A stretch of DNA of 12,027 bases from RUG11237 sp045126515 (GTDB taxonomy: Bacteria > Bacillota > Clostridia > Lachnospirales > Lachnospiraceae): positions 1 through 12,027 of the forward strand of contig JBGVOM010000160.1 in NCBI GenBank assembly GCA_045126515.1, written 5' to 3'. Positions 1-6,802 of the stretch are shown piece after piece (position 1 is the stretch's first letter; every line of letters starts with the position of its first letter). The notes beneath the pieces are model-generated. The model saw nothing but the letters and a program-made list of their open reading frames with translations, was not told where the DNA came from and made no database searches. Made by a program: the position numbers and the translations under genes.

Positions 1-112
1 GGCTAGACGGCATTCCGGATAGTCTTAGCCGCCCTTGACAGTTAGTTCGCATTCGCGTTGCCTCTGCCTTCCAAGAAAGAAGCCCTCCCGCCTATGTGCG
101 TCCCCGTAACCA
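1..112. other. G+C-rich non-coding segment, possible structured RNA
   Basis: By my count about 57% of bases 1-110 are G or C, far above the AT-rich DNA that follows. No reading frame here looks like a gene: the longest open run I followed on the + strand is about 25 codons with no start or ribosome site. Inverted repeats are visible. Bases 1-8 (GGCTAGAC) pair with 22-30 (GTCTTAGCC) with one bulged T, and a small CGC/GCG hairpin lies around 48-57. Read on the - strand, the segment would start near a G-run around 139 and run out of the window at base 1, which would suit a non-coding RNA on that strand. I compared it from memory with common riboswitches, tmRNA, SRP RNA and RNase P RNA and recognised none. 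Strand and identity are unknown. Confidence 0.25.
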
Positions 113-174
113 ATAAGTTTAAGAAAACTTTGTCCCCCATATCTTAAAAATTTTTAAAAATTTGCATAAACTAC

Positions 175-203
175 TTTAAAAAAGGAAAATAATTGTATAT
201 AAT
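175..203 (+). promoter_or_regulatory. Probable sigma-A-type promoter of the mbl-flhO-flhP cluster
   Basis: A perfect -10 hexamer TATAAT (198-203) lies 17 bp after a -35-like TTTAAA (175-180, 4 of 6 matches to TTGACA). Just upstream, 148-163 is a perfect AT palindrome, AAATTTTTAAAAATTT, which could act as an UP-like or curved element. Transcription would start near 210, giving a leader of about 70 nt before the mbl start. No sigma-28-type (TAAA / GCCGATAA) flagellar promoter was seen here, so the cluster probably uses the housekeeping sigma factor. This rests on sequence only. Confidence 0.5.
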
Positions 204-282
204 AAGTTACGAGTATGTTTACTTGCTTATAAATAAGAAAAATAGATGATATAGATAGACAGCAGAAAGGGGACCATAAAAG

Positions 283-1272
283 ATGGCAACAGATATTGGA
301 ATAGATTTAGGAACGGCGAGCATCCTTGTGTATATTAAAGGAAAAGGCGTTGTATTAAAAGAACCGTCTGTAGTTGCATTTGACAGAGATACCAACAAAA
401 TTAAAGCAATCGGTGAAGATGCAAGACAGATGCTTGGTAGAACACCTGGAAATATTGTGGCAGTAAGACCACTTCGTCAGGGTGTTATTTCAGATTATAC
501 AGTTACAGAAAAGATGTTAAAGTACTTTATTCAGAAGGCAATGGGCAAGAAAACGTTCCGTAAACCTAGAATCAGTGTCTGTGTTCCAAGTGGTGTAACT
601 GAAGTAGAAAAGAAAGCGGTAGAGGATGCTACCTGGGAAGCAGGAGCTAGAGAAGTTTCTATTATAGAAGAGCCAATTGCAGCTGCCATCGGAGCAGGAA
701 TTGATATTGCAAAACCATGCGGAAACATGATTGTAGATATCGGTGGTGGTACTGCGGATATTGCGGTTATTTCATTAGGGGGTACGGTAGTAAGTACTTC
801 CATTAAGATTGCAGGCGATAACTTTGACGAAGCTATTGTCAGATATATGCGTAAGAAACATAATCTGCTGATTGGTGAACGAACAGCAGAGGATATTAAG
901 ATAAAAATCGGTTGTGCTTTCAAGCGTCCGGAAGTAGATACTATGGATGTAAGAGGAAGAAATCTTGTTACTGGTCTGCCTAAGACAGTAACTGTTACCT
1001 CGGAAGAAACAGAAGAAGCACTTCGTGATACTACAGCACAGATTGTAGAAGCAGTCCACAGTGTGCTGGAAAAAACACCGCCTGAACTGGCTGCAGATAT
1101 TGCAGACCGTGGTATTGTATTAACTGGTGGTGGAAGCCTTTTAAGAGGTTTGGAAGAACTGATTGAACATAAGACAGGCATTAACACAATGACAGCAGAA
1201 GAACCAATGACCTGTGTGGCAATTGGTACTGGTAAATTCGTTGAATTTATGAGTGGAAGACGTGACGAGTAG
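283..1272 (+). CDS. mbl: MreB/Mbl-family rod shape-determining actin homologue
   Basis: This 329-residue bacterial actin forms membrane-associated filaments that organise lateral cell-wall synthesis in rod-shaped cells. The actin-fold ATP-binding elements are intact: phosphate-1 loop IDLGTAS near residues 7-13, EEP at 129-131, phosphate-2 loop VDIGGGTAD at 151-159, and adenosine loop TGGGS at 281-285. Other family hallmarks include KGKGVVLKEPSVVAF near the N-terminus and LLIGERTAEDIKI in the second half. The length is normal for the family (about 330-345). The ATG at 283 follows AAAGGGGA by about 10 nt and puts the first strand at the usual place. In Bacillus subtilis the paralogue Mbl is encoded directly upstream of flhO-flhP, as here, so I favour Mbl over MreB. 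There is no mreC/mreD next to it, which fits. The family is certain; the paralogue is inferred from context. Confidence 0.95.
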   Translation: MATDIGIDLGTASILVYIKGKGVVLKEPSVVAFDRDTNKIKAIGEDARQMLGRTPGNIVAVRPLRQGVISDYTVTEKMLKYFIQKAMGKKTFRKPRISVCVPSGVTEVEKKAVEDATWEAGAREVSIIEEPIAAAIGAGIDIAKPCGNMIVDIGGGTADIAVISLGGTVVSTSIKIAGDNFDEAIVRYMRKKHNLLIGERTAEDIKIKIGCAFKRPEVDTMDVRGRNLVTGLPKTVTVTSEETEEALRDTTAQIVEAVHSVLEKTPPELAADIADRGIVLTGGGSLLRGLEELIEHKTGINTMTAEEPMTCVAIGTGKFVEFMSGRRDE

Positions 1273-1309
1273 GGGATTTGTGTAAAATAATAATTGGGAG
1301 GAAAGAAAA

Positions 1310-2083
1310 ATGGTAAAGGGATTGTATACAGCGTATACAGGAATGATACACCAGCAGAAAAGGCTGGATGTAATCAGTAACAATCTTGCTAATTCCGCAA
1401 CGGTAGGTTTTAAACGGGAAGGTGCAACGGCAAGAGCATTTAAGGATGAACTGGCAATTAAGATTAAGGATGGTTCCGAAGGGTTTGTCAACAGAGGCTT
1501 GGGAAACATGAATATGGGTGTGAAATTTGGAGAAACCTACAGGGATTATAGTCAAGGCTCTTTGAGAGTAACAGACAATACTTATGATTTGGCACTTTCC
1601 GGAGACGGATTTTTCCAGATTGGATTTACCAATAAGCAGGGTGAAACTTCAGTCAAATTAACCAGAGATGGAAACTTTACAGTGAATGTGGAAGGGTATC
1701 TGGTAACAAAAGATGGAGATTTTGTTTTAGGAACGGATGGTTCGCCGATTCAAATCGATCCTAATTCAGAAACAACCATTGACGCAGCAGGAAGAATCAT
1801 TCAGGATGACGCAGTAGTTGGAAACATAGCGGTAGTAGATGTGGAAGATTACAATTATCTCCAGAAGTATGGTGAAAATATGTACGACTTGGTAGAAGGC
1901 GGACAACTGACAGAATCCGTGGCGGCAGTAGAGCAGGGGTGCTTAGAACAGTCAAATGTTCAGGTAGTAAAAGAAATGGTAGAGATGATTAATGTAACCA
2001 GAGCATATGAAACCAACCAAAAAGCAATTCAGACAGTAGATGAAACACTGGATAAAGCGGTCAATCAGGTAGGTAAGGTATAA
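1310..2083 (+). CDS. flhO: Flagellar basal-body rod protein FlhO (FlgF/FlgG family)
   Basis: This 257-residue flagellar rod/hook-family protein probably forms part of the axial drive shaft that crosses the thick Gram-positive wall. The N-terminal rod signature is present (LYTAYTGM near 5-12, then LDVISNNLANSATVGFKRE). The C-terminal Flg_bbr signature is also present (SNVQVVKEMVEMINVTRAYETN, with the heptad-rich tail QKAIQTVDETLDKAVNQV); the two ends form the coiled coil of the rod. SGDGFFQI in the middle is typical of FlgE/F/G proteins. There is no signal peptide, as expected for export by the flagellar type III system. The ATG lies 8 nt after GGGAGG (1296-1301). It is 37 bp downstream of mbl and 19 bp upstream of its paralogue flhP, so co-transcription is likely. 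The FlhO assignment rests on order and similarity; FlgF would be the proteobacterial name. Confidence 0.88.
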   Translation: MVKGLYTAYTGMIHQQKRLDVISNNLANSATVGFKREGATARAFKDELAIKIKDGSEGFVNRGLGNMNMGVKFGETYRDYSQGSLRVTDNTYDLALSGDGFFQIGFTNKQGETSVKLTRDGNFTVNVEGYLVTKDGDFVLGTDGSPIQIDPNSETTIDAAGRIIQDDAVVGNIAVVDVEDYNYLQKYGENMYDLVEGGQLTESVAAVEQGCLEQSNVQVVKEMVEMINVTRAYETNQKAIQTVDETLDKAVNQVGKV

Positions 2084-2102
2084 TAGAGAGGAGTAAAAAG
2101 GT

Positions 2103-2921
2103 ATGATGCGTTCTTTATGGACTGCGGCATCAGGAATGATAGCGCAGCAGACAAATGTTGATACAATATCCAACAATCTTGCAAATGTTAATACAACAGG
2201 TTATAAAACACAGACAGCAGAGTTTAAGTCCCTGTTGTATCAAAATCTGCAGACAAAAACAACAACAGCAAATGGAGAAAATAAGCCGATTCCGGCAGAA
2301 GTAGGACTAGGGGTAAGGAATTCTTCTATAACAACACATTTTTCTCAAGGTTCTTTCTTAGAATCTACCAGCGATACTGCATTTGCCATTAACGGTGATG
2401 GATTCTTTGCAGTACAAGGCTTGGATGGAGAAACTTATTATACAAGAAATGGTAACTTTACATATGCTGTGGGAACACAGGGCATGATGCTGACCACCAC
2501 AGACGGACTTCCGGTATTAGACACTACAGGACAGCCGATTATATTTGATACAACACAGTATGATATGTCTAAGGTGCAGGCAAGTACCGATGGAAAATTC
2601 GGATATTTAGACGATACGGGAAATTATGTGGATTTGGGAATTCAGATTGGGTTGTTCCAGTTTAACAATCCGGCAGGATTGGAAAAATTATCAGGAAGTT
2701 TGTTGGCAGAAACAGCAGCATCCGGACAGGCAATCAATGAATCTGTTACAGACACAGTGAAAAAATCAAGTATAAAAAGTGGATATTTAGAAGGTTCTAA
2801 TGTTCAGGTGGCAGATGAAATGGTAAACTTAATTGTGGCACAGAGAGCATATGAAATGAACTCGAAGGCAATTCAGGCATCGGATGAAATGCTTAGTCAG
2901 GCAAATCAGTTGAGAAGATAG
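2103..2921 (+). CDS. flhP: Flagellar basal-body rod protein FlhP (FlgG family)
   Basis: This 272-residue protein is a second rod protein paralogous to the preceding gene product, probably the distal rod. It starts MMRSLWTAASGM, very like FlgG proteins, followed by VDTISNNLANVNTTGYKTQ, the N-terminal rod signature. The middle carries FAINGDGFFAV, and the C-terminus carries the signature SNVQVADEMVNLIVAQRAYEMNSKAIQASDEML. There is no Sec signal. Tandem ATG codons occur at 2103 and 2106; 2103 is 9 nt from the ribosome site AGAGGAG (2087-2093) and is preferred, and the double Met is common in FlgG. Two adjacent members of one family suggest an old tandem duplication. The next gene starts 12 bp after the stop. 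FlhO and FlhP could swap names, but the family is secure. Confidence 0.88.
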   Translation: MMRSLWTAASGMIAQQTNVDTISNNLANVNTTGYKTQTAEFKSLLYQNLQTKTTTANGENKPIPAEVGLGVRNSSITTHFSQGSFLESTSDTAFAINGDGFFAVQGLDGETYYTRNGNFTYAVGTQGMMLTTTDGLPVLDTTGQPIIFDTTQYDMSKVQASTDGKFGYLDDTGNYVDLGIQIGLFQFNNPAGLEKLSGSLLAETAASGQAINESVTDTVKKSSIKSGYLEGSNVQVADEMVNLIVAQRAYEMNSKAIQASDEMLSQANQLRR

Positions 2922-2933
2922 TGGGTGATATAA

Positions 2934-3284
2934 ATGGATATTTCATCAATACAGGCAATGGCAAACCAGTATACCACGGACAATAGTTCTTCTGCCAAAT
3001 TAGAGGGTAGTTTAAAATCAGATTACAGCAATGCTACCAGTGAAGAACTGATGGATGTGTGCAAGGAATTTGAAACATATTTTGTAGAACAGATTTTTAA
3101 GGAAATACGGAAAACAATTCCGGAAAGCGAAAGCTCATCTTCCTCTACTTCTTTCATGAAGGAATATTACGAGGATGGTCTTTACCAGGAATACGCAAAG
3201 GCGCTTACAGAGCAAGGGGAAGGCATTGGTCTTGCCAAGACATTATATGAACAAATGAAACGTAATTATAATATTGAAGATTAA
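2934..3284 (+). CDS. Rod-binding protein (FlgJ N-terminal-domain type)
   Basis: This 116-residue protein corresponds to the rod-binding domain of FlgJ, which caps or scaffolds rod assembly. Supporting motifs are ELMDVCKEFETYFVEQIFKEIRKTIP (about 38-63) and a C-terminal part with MKEYYEDGLYQEYAKALTEQGEGIGLAKTLYEQM. The N-terminal ~30 residues and a Ser-rich stretch near residues 65-75 look disordered. The peptidoglycan-hydrolase domain found in enterobacterial FlgJ is absent, as is common in Firmicutes and Clostridia, so wall digestion must come from another protein. The ribosome site is unusual: there is no AGGAGG, but GGTGAT (2924-2929) can pair with the 5' part of the anti-SD, 4 nt before the ATG. 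The gene follows flhP by 12 bp and is the last of its cluster before a terminator. Confidence 0.85.
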   Translation: MDISSIQAMANQYTTDNSSSAKLEGSLKSDYSNATSEELMDVCKEFETYFVEQIFKEIRKTIPESESSSSSTSFMKEYYEDGLYQEYAKALTEQGEGIGLAKTLYEQMKRNYNIED

Positions 3285-3307
3285 TCTGCATGTAGAATGC
3301 AGTGATG

Positions 3308-3350
3308 AAAAGGCCGTTACCTCAGGAATTTTCCTGCCGGGCGGCTTTTT
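3308..3350 (+). terminator. Intrinsic terminator after the flagellar rod genes
   Basis: AAAAGGCCG (3308-3316) pairs with CGGCTTTTT (3342-3350) through one G-U pair, and the T-run of the right arm serves as the U-tract. An inner hairpin, CAGGA/TCCTG (about 3323-3336), extends the structure. A separate perfect 6-bp hairpin sits just upstream, CTGCAT (3286-3291) with ATGCAG (3297-3302). Together they separate the rod cluster from recD2. Confidence 0.75.
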
Positions 3351-3387
3351 CTATTGAGTTATGATGCGGAAAAGAAAGGAGGGTACT

Positions 3388-5610
3388 ATGGAAATTTTAG
3401 AAGGCTATGTGGAACACATTATATTTCGCAATGGAGAAAACGGATATACAGTAATGAACGTTGTGGCAGATGAGGAAGAAATCACTTGCGTGGGTGTACT
3501 GCAATATATTGACGAGGGTGAAATGCTTCTGATGAGAGGCGAGTATAAAGAGCATTCCCTATACGGACAGCAGTTTGCAATCGAAAGCTATGAATTAAAA
3601 GAACCGGAAGATACAGTTGCCATAGAGCGTTATTTAGCATCTGGTGCCATCAAAGGAATTGGAGCGGCATTGGCAGCGCGTATTGTCAGACGTTTTAAAG
3701 AAGATACTTTTCGCGTGATAGAAGAAGAACCGGAACGTTTAAAAGAAGTAAAAGGTATTAGCGAGCGTATGAGTCGGGAAATAGCTGCACAGGTAGAAGA
3801 AAAAAAGGATATGCGCCAGGCAATGCTGTTCCTTCAGCAGTATGGAATTAACACAACACTGTCAGTAAGGATTTATGAAAAATATGGTGCAGACATTTAC
3901 CGTATCATCAAGGAAAATCCATATCGTTTGGCTGACGATATTAACGGAATAGGTTTTAAAATCGCAGATGAAATAGCCGGGAAAGTGGGTATTAACACAG
4001 ACTCTGATTTCCGCATCAAGAGTGGATTGCTTTATGTACTGGTACAAGCCGGAAATGATGGGCATACTTATCTGCCAAAAGATGAACTGTTAGCAAAGAC
4101 GAGGGAACTTTTGAGCCTTGGTGAAGTAGATATAGAGAAGCACCTGATGGATATGGTGGTGGATAGAAAGTTAATCATCAAAGAGGAGAGTGGGCAGATT
4201 CATGTATTTGCCAATTTGAGCTATCATACAGAATTGAATACTGCAAGAATGTTGACCGAGTTAAACATATTGTGTGGCAGGGAAGATTATCAGGTGGACA
4301 AGCGGATTGAACGTATAGAACAGGAGCTGGGAGAAGAACTGGATGAGAAACAGCGTCTTGCGGTGAAAGAGGCGGTGCAAAACGGACTTCTTGTAATCAC
4401 CGGAGGTCCCGGTACCGGTAAAACTACCACCATTAATGCTATTTTAAAATATTTTGAAGAAGAGGATATGGTAGTGGAGCTGGCAGCACCTACCGGGAGA
4501 GCGGCAAAGCGAATGAGCGAAGCCACGGGTTATGCTGCAAAAACAATACATCGACTATTAGAATTGTCAGGAATACCGGATGAAGGCGGTAGGACAGAAT
4601 TTGAGAGAAATGAACAGAATCCTTTGGAGGCAGATGTGATTATCGTAGATGAAATGTCCATGGTGGATATCTATCTGATGCATTCGTTGTTGAAGGCGAT
4701 TGTGGCAGGTACCCGACTGATTCTGGTAGGTGATGCCAATCAGCTGCCCAGCGTGGGACCGGGATGCGTGCTGAAGGATATTATTGAATCGGAAGTATTT
4801 ACAGTGGTACGCTTAGAAAAAATTTTTCGTCAGGCAGCAAAAAGCAATATTGTTATCAATGCTCACAAAATCAATGAAGGAAAGCCGTTGGATTTAGAAA
4901 ATAAAAAAACAGACTTTTTTATCATGCGCAGGTACGAATCTCAGGGGATTCTGGACATGATAAAAAAACTGATTGTTGATATTCTTCCACCCAACATTAA
5001 AGTGGAGCCATATGATATTCAGGTAATGACTCCGATGCGAAAGGGGCAGCTGGGAGTGGAGGAACTGAATGTATATCTTCAGGGAATTTTAAATCCGCCG
5101 GCTAAATCCAAGGCGGAAAAAAAGACCGGAAATGTAGTGTTCCGGGTGGGCGATAAGGTAATGCAGATAAAGAATGATTACCAGTTGGAATGGGAAATTC
5201 AGAATAAATATAAAATAGCTGTTGAAAAAGGTACCGGTGTATTTAACGGTGACATGGGAATTATCAGTGAAATTAATACATTTGCGGAAATGATGACGGT
5301 TTGTTTTGACGATAACAGGATTGTTCAGTATTCTTTTAAACAAATGGAAGAATTAGAGCATGCATATGCCATAACAATCCATAAGTCACAGGGAAGCGAG
5401 TATCCGGCAATCATTATGCCGCTTTTAAACGGGCCAAGAATGCTAATGAACCGTAATCTTTTGTATACGGGAGTAACAAGGGCGAAACGTTGCGTTACCA
5501 TTGTGGGCGATGAGCGAACCGTGCAGGAAATGATACATAACAAAAGTGAAAATAAGCGTTATACAGATTTAAGGGCGAGAATTTTAGAGTTTAATACAGT
5601 GCAGGAGTAA
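3388..5610 (+). CDS. recD2: RecD2-type ATP-dependent DNA helicase
   Basis: This 740-residue superfamily 1B 5'-3' helicase is of the RecD2 (RecD-like, no RecBC partner) class, linked to DNA repair and replication-fork stability. The N-terminal OB-like region begins MEILEGYVEHIIFRN. Helix-hairpin-helix segments follow: SGAIKGIGAALAARI (from about 85) and NGIGFKIADEIAGKVG (from 186). The motor has Walker A GGPGTGKT (339-346), Walker B with DE at 421-422 (VDEMSMVD), motif III GDANQLPSVGPG, FRQAAKSNI, the late motif HKSQGSEYP (from 665) and a terminal YTGVTRAK. All key residues are present and the length is typical. Codons open upstream to 3361, but ATG 3388 follows AAAGGAGGG (3376-3384) at close spacing and gives the usual RecD2 start. 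It begins only 37 bp after a terminator, so its promoter is unclear; a TATAAT at 3267-3272 lies inside the preceding gene with a poor -35. Confidence 0.95.
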   Translation: MEILEGYVEHIIFRNGENGYTVMNVVADEEEITCVGVLQYIDEGEMLLMRGEYKEHSLYGQQFAIESYELKEPEDTVAIERYLASGAIKGIGAALAARIVRRFKEDTFRVIEEEPERLKEVKGISERMSREIAAQVEEKKDMRQAMLFLQQYGINTTLSVRIYEKYGADIYRIIKENPYRLADDINGIGFKIADEIAGKVGINTDSDFRIKSGLLYVLVQAGNDGHTYLPKDELLAKTRELLSLGEVDIEKHLMDMVVDRKLIIKEESGQIHVFANLSYHTELNTARMLTELNILCGREDYQVDKRIERIEQELGEELDEKQRLAVKEAVQNGLLVITGGPGTGKTTTINAILKYFEEEDMVVELAAPTGRAAKRMSEATGYAAKTIHRLLELSGIPDEGGRTEFERNEQNPLEADVIIVDEMSMVDIYLMHSLLKAIVAGTRLILVGDANQLPSVGPGCVLKDIIESEVFTVVRLEKIFRQAAKSNIVINAHKINEGKPLDLENKKTDFFIMRRYESQGILDMIKKLIVDILPPNIKVEPYDIQVMTPMRKGQLGVEELNVYLQGILNPPAKSKAEKKTGNVVFRVGDKVMQIKNDYQLEWEIQNKYKIAVEKGTGVFNGDMGIISEINTFAEMMTVCFDDNRIVQYSFKQMEELEHAYAITIHKSQGSEYPAIIMPLLNGPRMLMNRNLLYTGVTRAKRCVTIVGDERTVQEMIHNKSENKRYTDLRARILEFNTVQE

Positions 5611-5613
5611 AAG

Positions 5614-5632
5614 AGGAGGAGAGTATAAAATC
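5614..5632 (+). promoter_or_regulatory. Ribosome binding site and apparent ATC start of comFC
   Basis: AGGAGG at 5614-5619 is a perfect ribosome binding site, ending 10 nt before ATC at 5630, which is in frame with comFC. No ATG, GTG or TTG occurs in that frame between this site and the first zinc-knuckle cysteine at 5687. The ATG at 5659 is out of frame. A single base (C for G at 5632) separates this codon from ATG. Confidence 0.6.
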
Positions 5633-6355
5633 AATAATATTAGAGAAAAACTAAAAAAATGGCTGGATTATGTTTATCCTAGAACATGTCCGGTGTGCAC
5701 CCGGATTCAGCCGCCGAAAGGAAGATTAATATGCAGGGAATGTCAAGATAAACTTATTTACGTCAAAAATCCCCGATGTAAGAAATGCGGAAAACCACTG
5801 GAAAATCCGGGGAGGGAATACTGCAGGGACTGTGTTATGAAAAAACATCATTATAACGCAGGACGTGTGGTCTGGGTATACACGAAAGAAATGCGGCAGT
5901 CCATTTACCGTTTTAAATATGATAACAAGCGAGAGTATGCAGACTTTTACGTGGAAGAAGTGGTGCGGCTGTATGGGGGATGGATAAAAAGGCTTGGAGT
6001 GGATGCCATAATTCCAATTCCGCTTCACAAAAGAAAATATAAAATACGTGGATTTAATCAGGCACAGGTATTGGCAGAGGGGATTGGGAGAAAGTTAAAT
6101 ATTCCTGTTTTTAATCATGTAGTGGGAAGAGTGAAAAGCACTACGGCACAAAAAGAGTTAAATGATAAAGAAAGACAGAAAAATGTAAAAAATGCTTTTA
6201 AAATTATGAATAATGAGGTACAATTAAATAAAATCTTGTTAGTGGACGATATATATACTACAGGCAGTACTATGGATGCTGTTGCCGAAGTTTTTAGAGG
6301 GTATGGCGTAAAAGAAGTATATTTTATCTGTCTGTGTACTAGCGGAGTGAATTAG
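5630..6355 (+). CDS. comFC: ComFC-type amidophosphoribosyltransferase-like competence protein
   Basis: From the proposed ATC start this is 241 residues. ComF-family proteins carry an N-terminal zinc-binding region and a type I phosphoribosyltransferase fold. They are needed for natural transformation in competent species, and the biochemical substrate is not settled. Two four-cysteine knuckles are visible, C20/C23/C35/C38 and C50/C53/C65/C68. The PRPP-binding loop VDDIYTTGST spans 205-214, preceded by DAIIPIPLHKRKYKIRGFNQ, a family hallmark. The first ordinary start, GTG at 5693 (residue 22), has no ribosome site and would delete C20 and the WLDYVYPRTCPVC entry motif, so I reject it. The proposed start has AGGAGG 10 nt upstream. 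The gene follows recD2 by 19 bp, and its TAG overlaps the ribosome site of yvyF. Whether this organism is transformable cannot be told; ComF also persists in species with no known competence. Confidence 0.9.
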   Translation: MNNIREKLKKWLDYVYPRTCPVCTRIQPPKGRLICRECQDKLIYVKNPRCKKCGKPLENPGREYCRDCVMKKHHYNAGRVVWVYTKEMRQSIYRFKYDNKREYADFYVEEVVRLYGGWIKRLGVDAIIPIPLHKRKYKIRGFNQAQVLAEGIGRKLNIPVFNHVVGRVKSTTAQKELNDKERQKNVKNAFKIMNNEVQLNKILLVDDIYTTGSTMDAVAEVFRGYGVKEVYFICLCTSGVN

Positions 6356-6367
6356 GAGGAAAAAGGT

Positions 6368-6784
6368 ATGGATGTAAGAAACTGTAAAATGTGTGGAAAA
6401 TTATTTAATTATATGGGCAGCGGAAGACCGATTTGTCCAGCTTGTGCCAGTGCATTAGAAGACAAATTCGTTGAAGTAAGAGAGTATGTAAGAGATAACA
6501 AGGATGCAGGAATCAATGAAGTGGCAGAAGCAAACGATGTGCCGGTAAGCCAGATAAAACAGTGGATTCGCGAGGAAAGACTGGCGTTTTCAGAAACCTC
6601 ACAAATTGGTATCGAATGTGAAAACTGTGGCGCATTGATTAAGACGGGGCGTTTCTGCAAGGCATGTAAAGACAAACTTGCAAATGGATTGAATGGCTCT
6701 GTGGCAAAACCGAAGACTTTGGAGCCGGAGAAAAAGAATACTACAAATTCTAAAGGACAGGCTCGTTTTATGGGCAAACTGTAA
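6368..6784 (+). CDS. yvyF: Flagellar operon protein YvyF (zinc-knuckle/HTH-like)
   Basis: This 138-residue protein resembles YvyF, a flagellar operon protein of Bacillus and Clostridia. Its exact role is uncertain; a regulatory role in flagellar expression has been proposed. An N-terminal four-cysteine knuckle is present (C6/C9/C23/C26), including the CxxCGKLFNY motif. A helical segment at about 46-74, INEVAEANDVPVSQIKQWI, resembles a small helix-turn-helix. A second knuckle is C84/C87/C97/C100. The basic Lys/Thr/Asn-rich tail from about residue 112 looks unstructured. ATG 6368 is 8 nt after AGGAGG, which overlaps the comFC stop. In B. subtilis comFC-yvyF is followed by flgM and other late flagellar genes; here a LacI-family gene comes next. 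The placement next to ComFC strongly supports the identification. Confidence 0.85.
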   Translation: MDVRNCKMCGKLFNYMGSGRPICPACASALEDKFVEVREYVRDNKDAGINEVAEANDVPVSQIKQWIREERLAFSETSQIGIECENCGALIKTGRFCKACKDKLANGLNGSVAKPKTLEPEKKNTTNSKGQARFMGKL

Positions 6785-6802
6785 TAATTTAGGAGTACGG
6801 TG

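Noticed and set aside
531..1187. A 218-codon open frame on the - strand inside mbl
   Set aside because: It is antisense to a clearly conserved actin gene, low in complexity and Ser-rich, as expected of a shadow frame.
3361..3387. Upstream ATG codons 3361 and 3364 as the recD2 start
   Set aside because: They lie upstream of the strong AAAGGAGGG and have none of their own; the resulting MMRKRKEGT extension is not typical of RecD2.
5693..5695. GTG 5693 as the comFC start
   Set aside because: No ribosome site precedes it, and it would remove the conserved entry motif and the first zinc cysteine.
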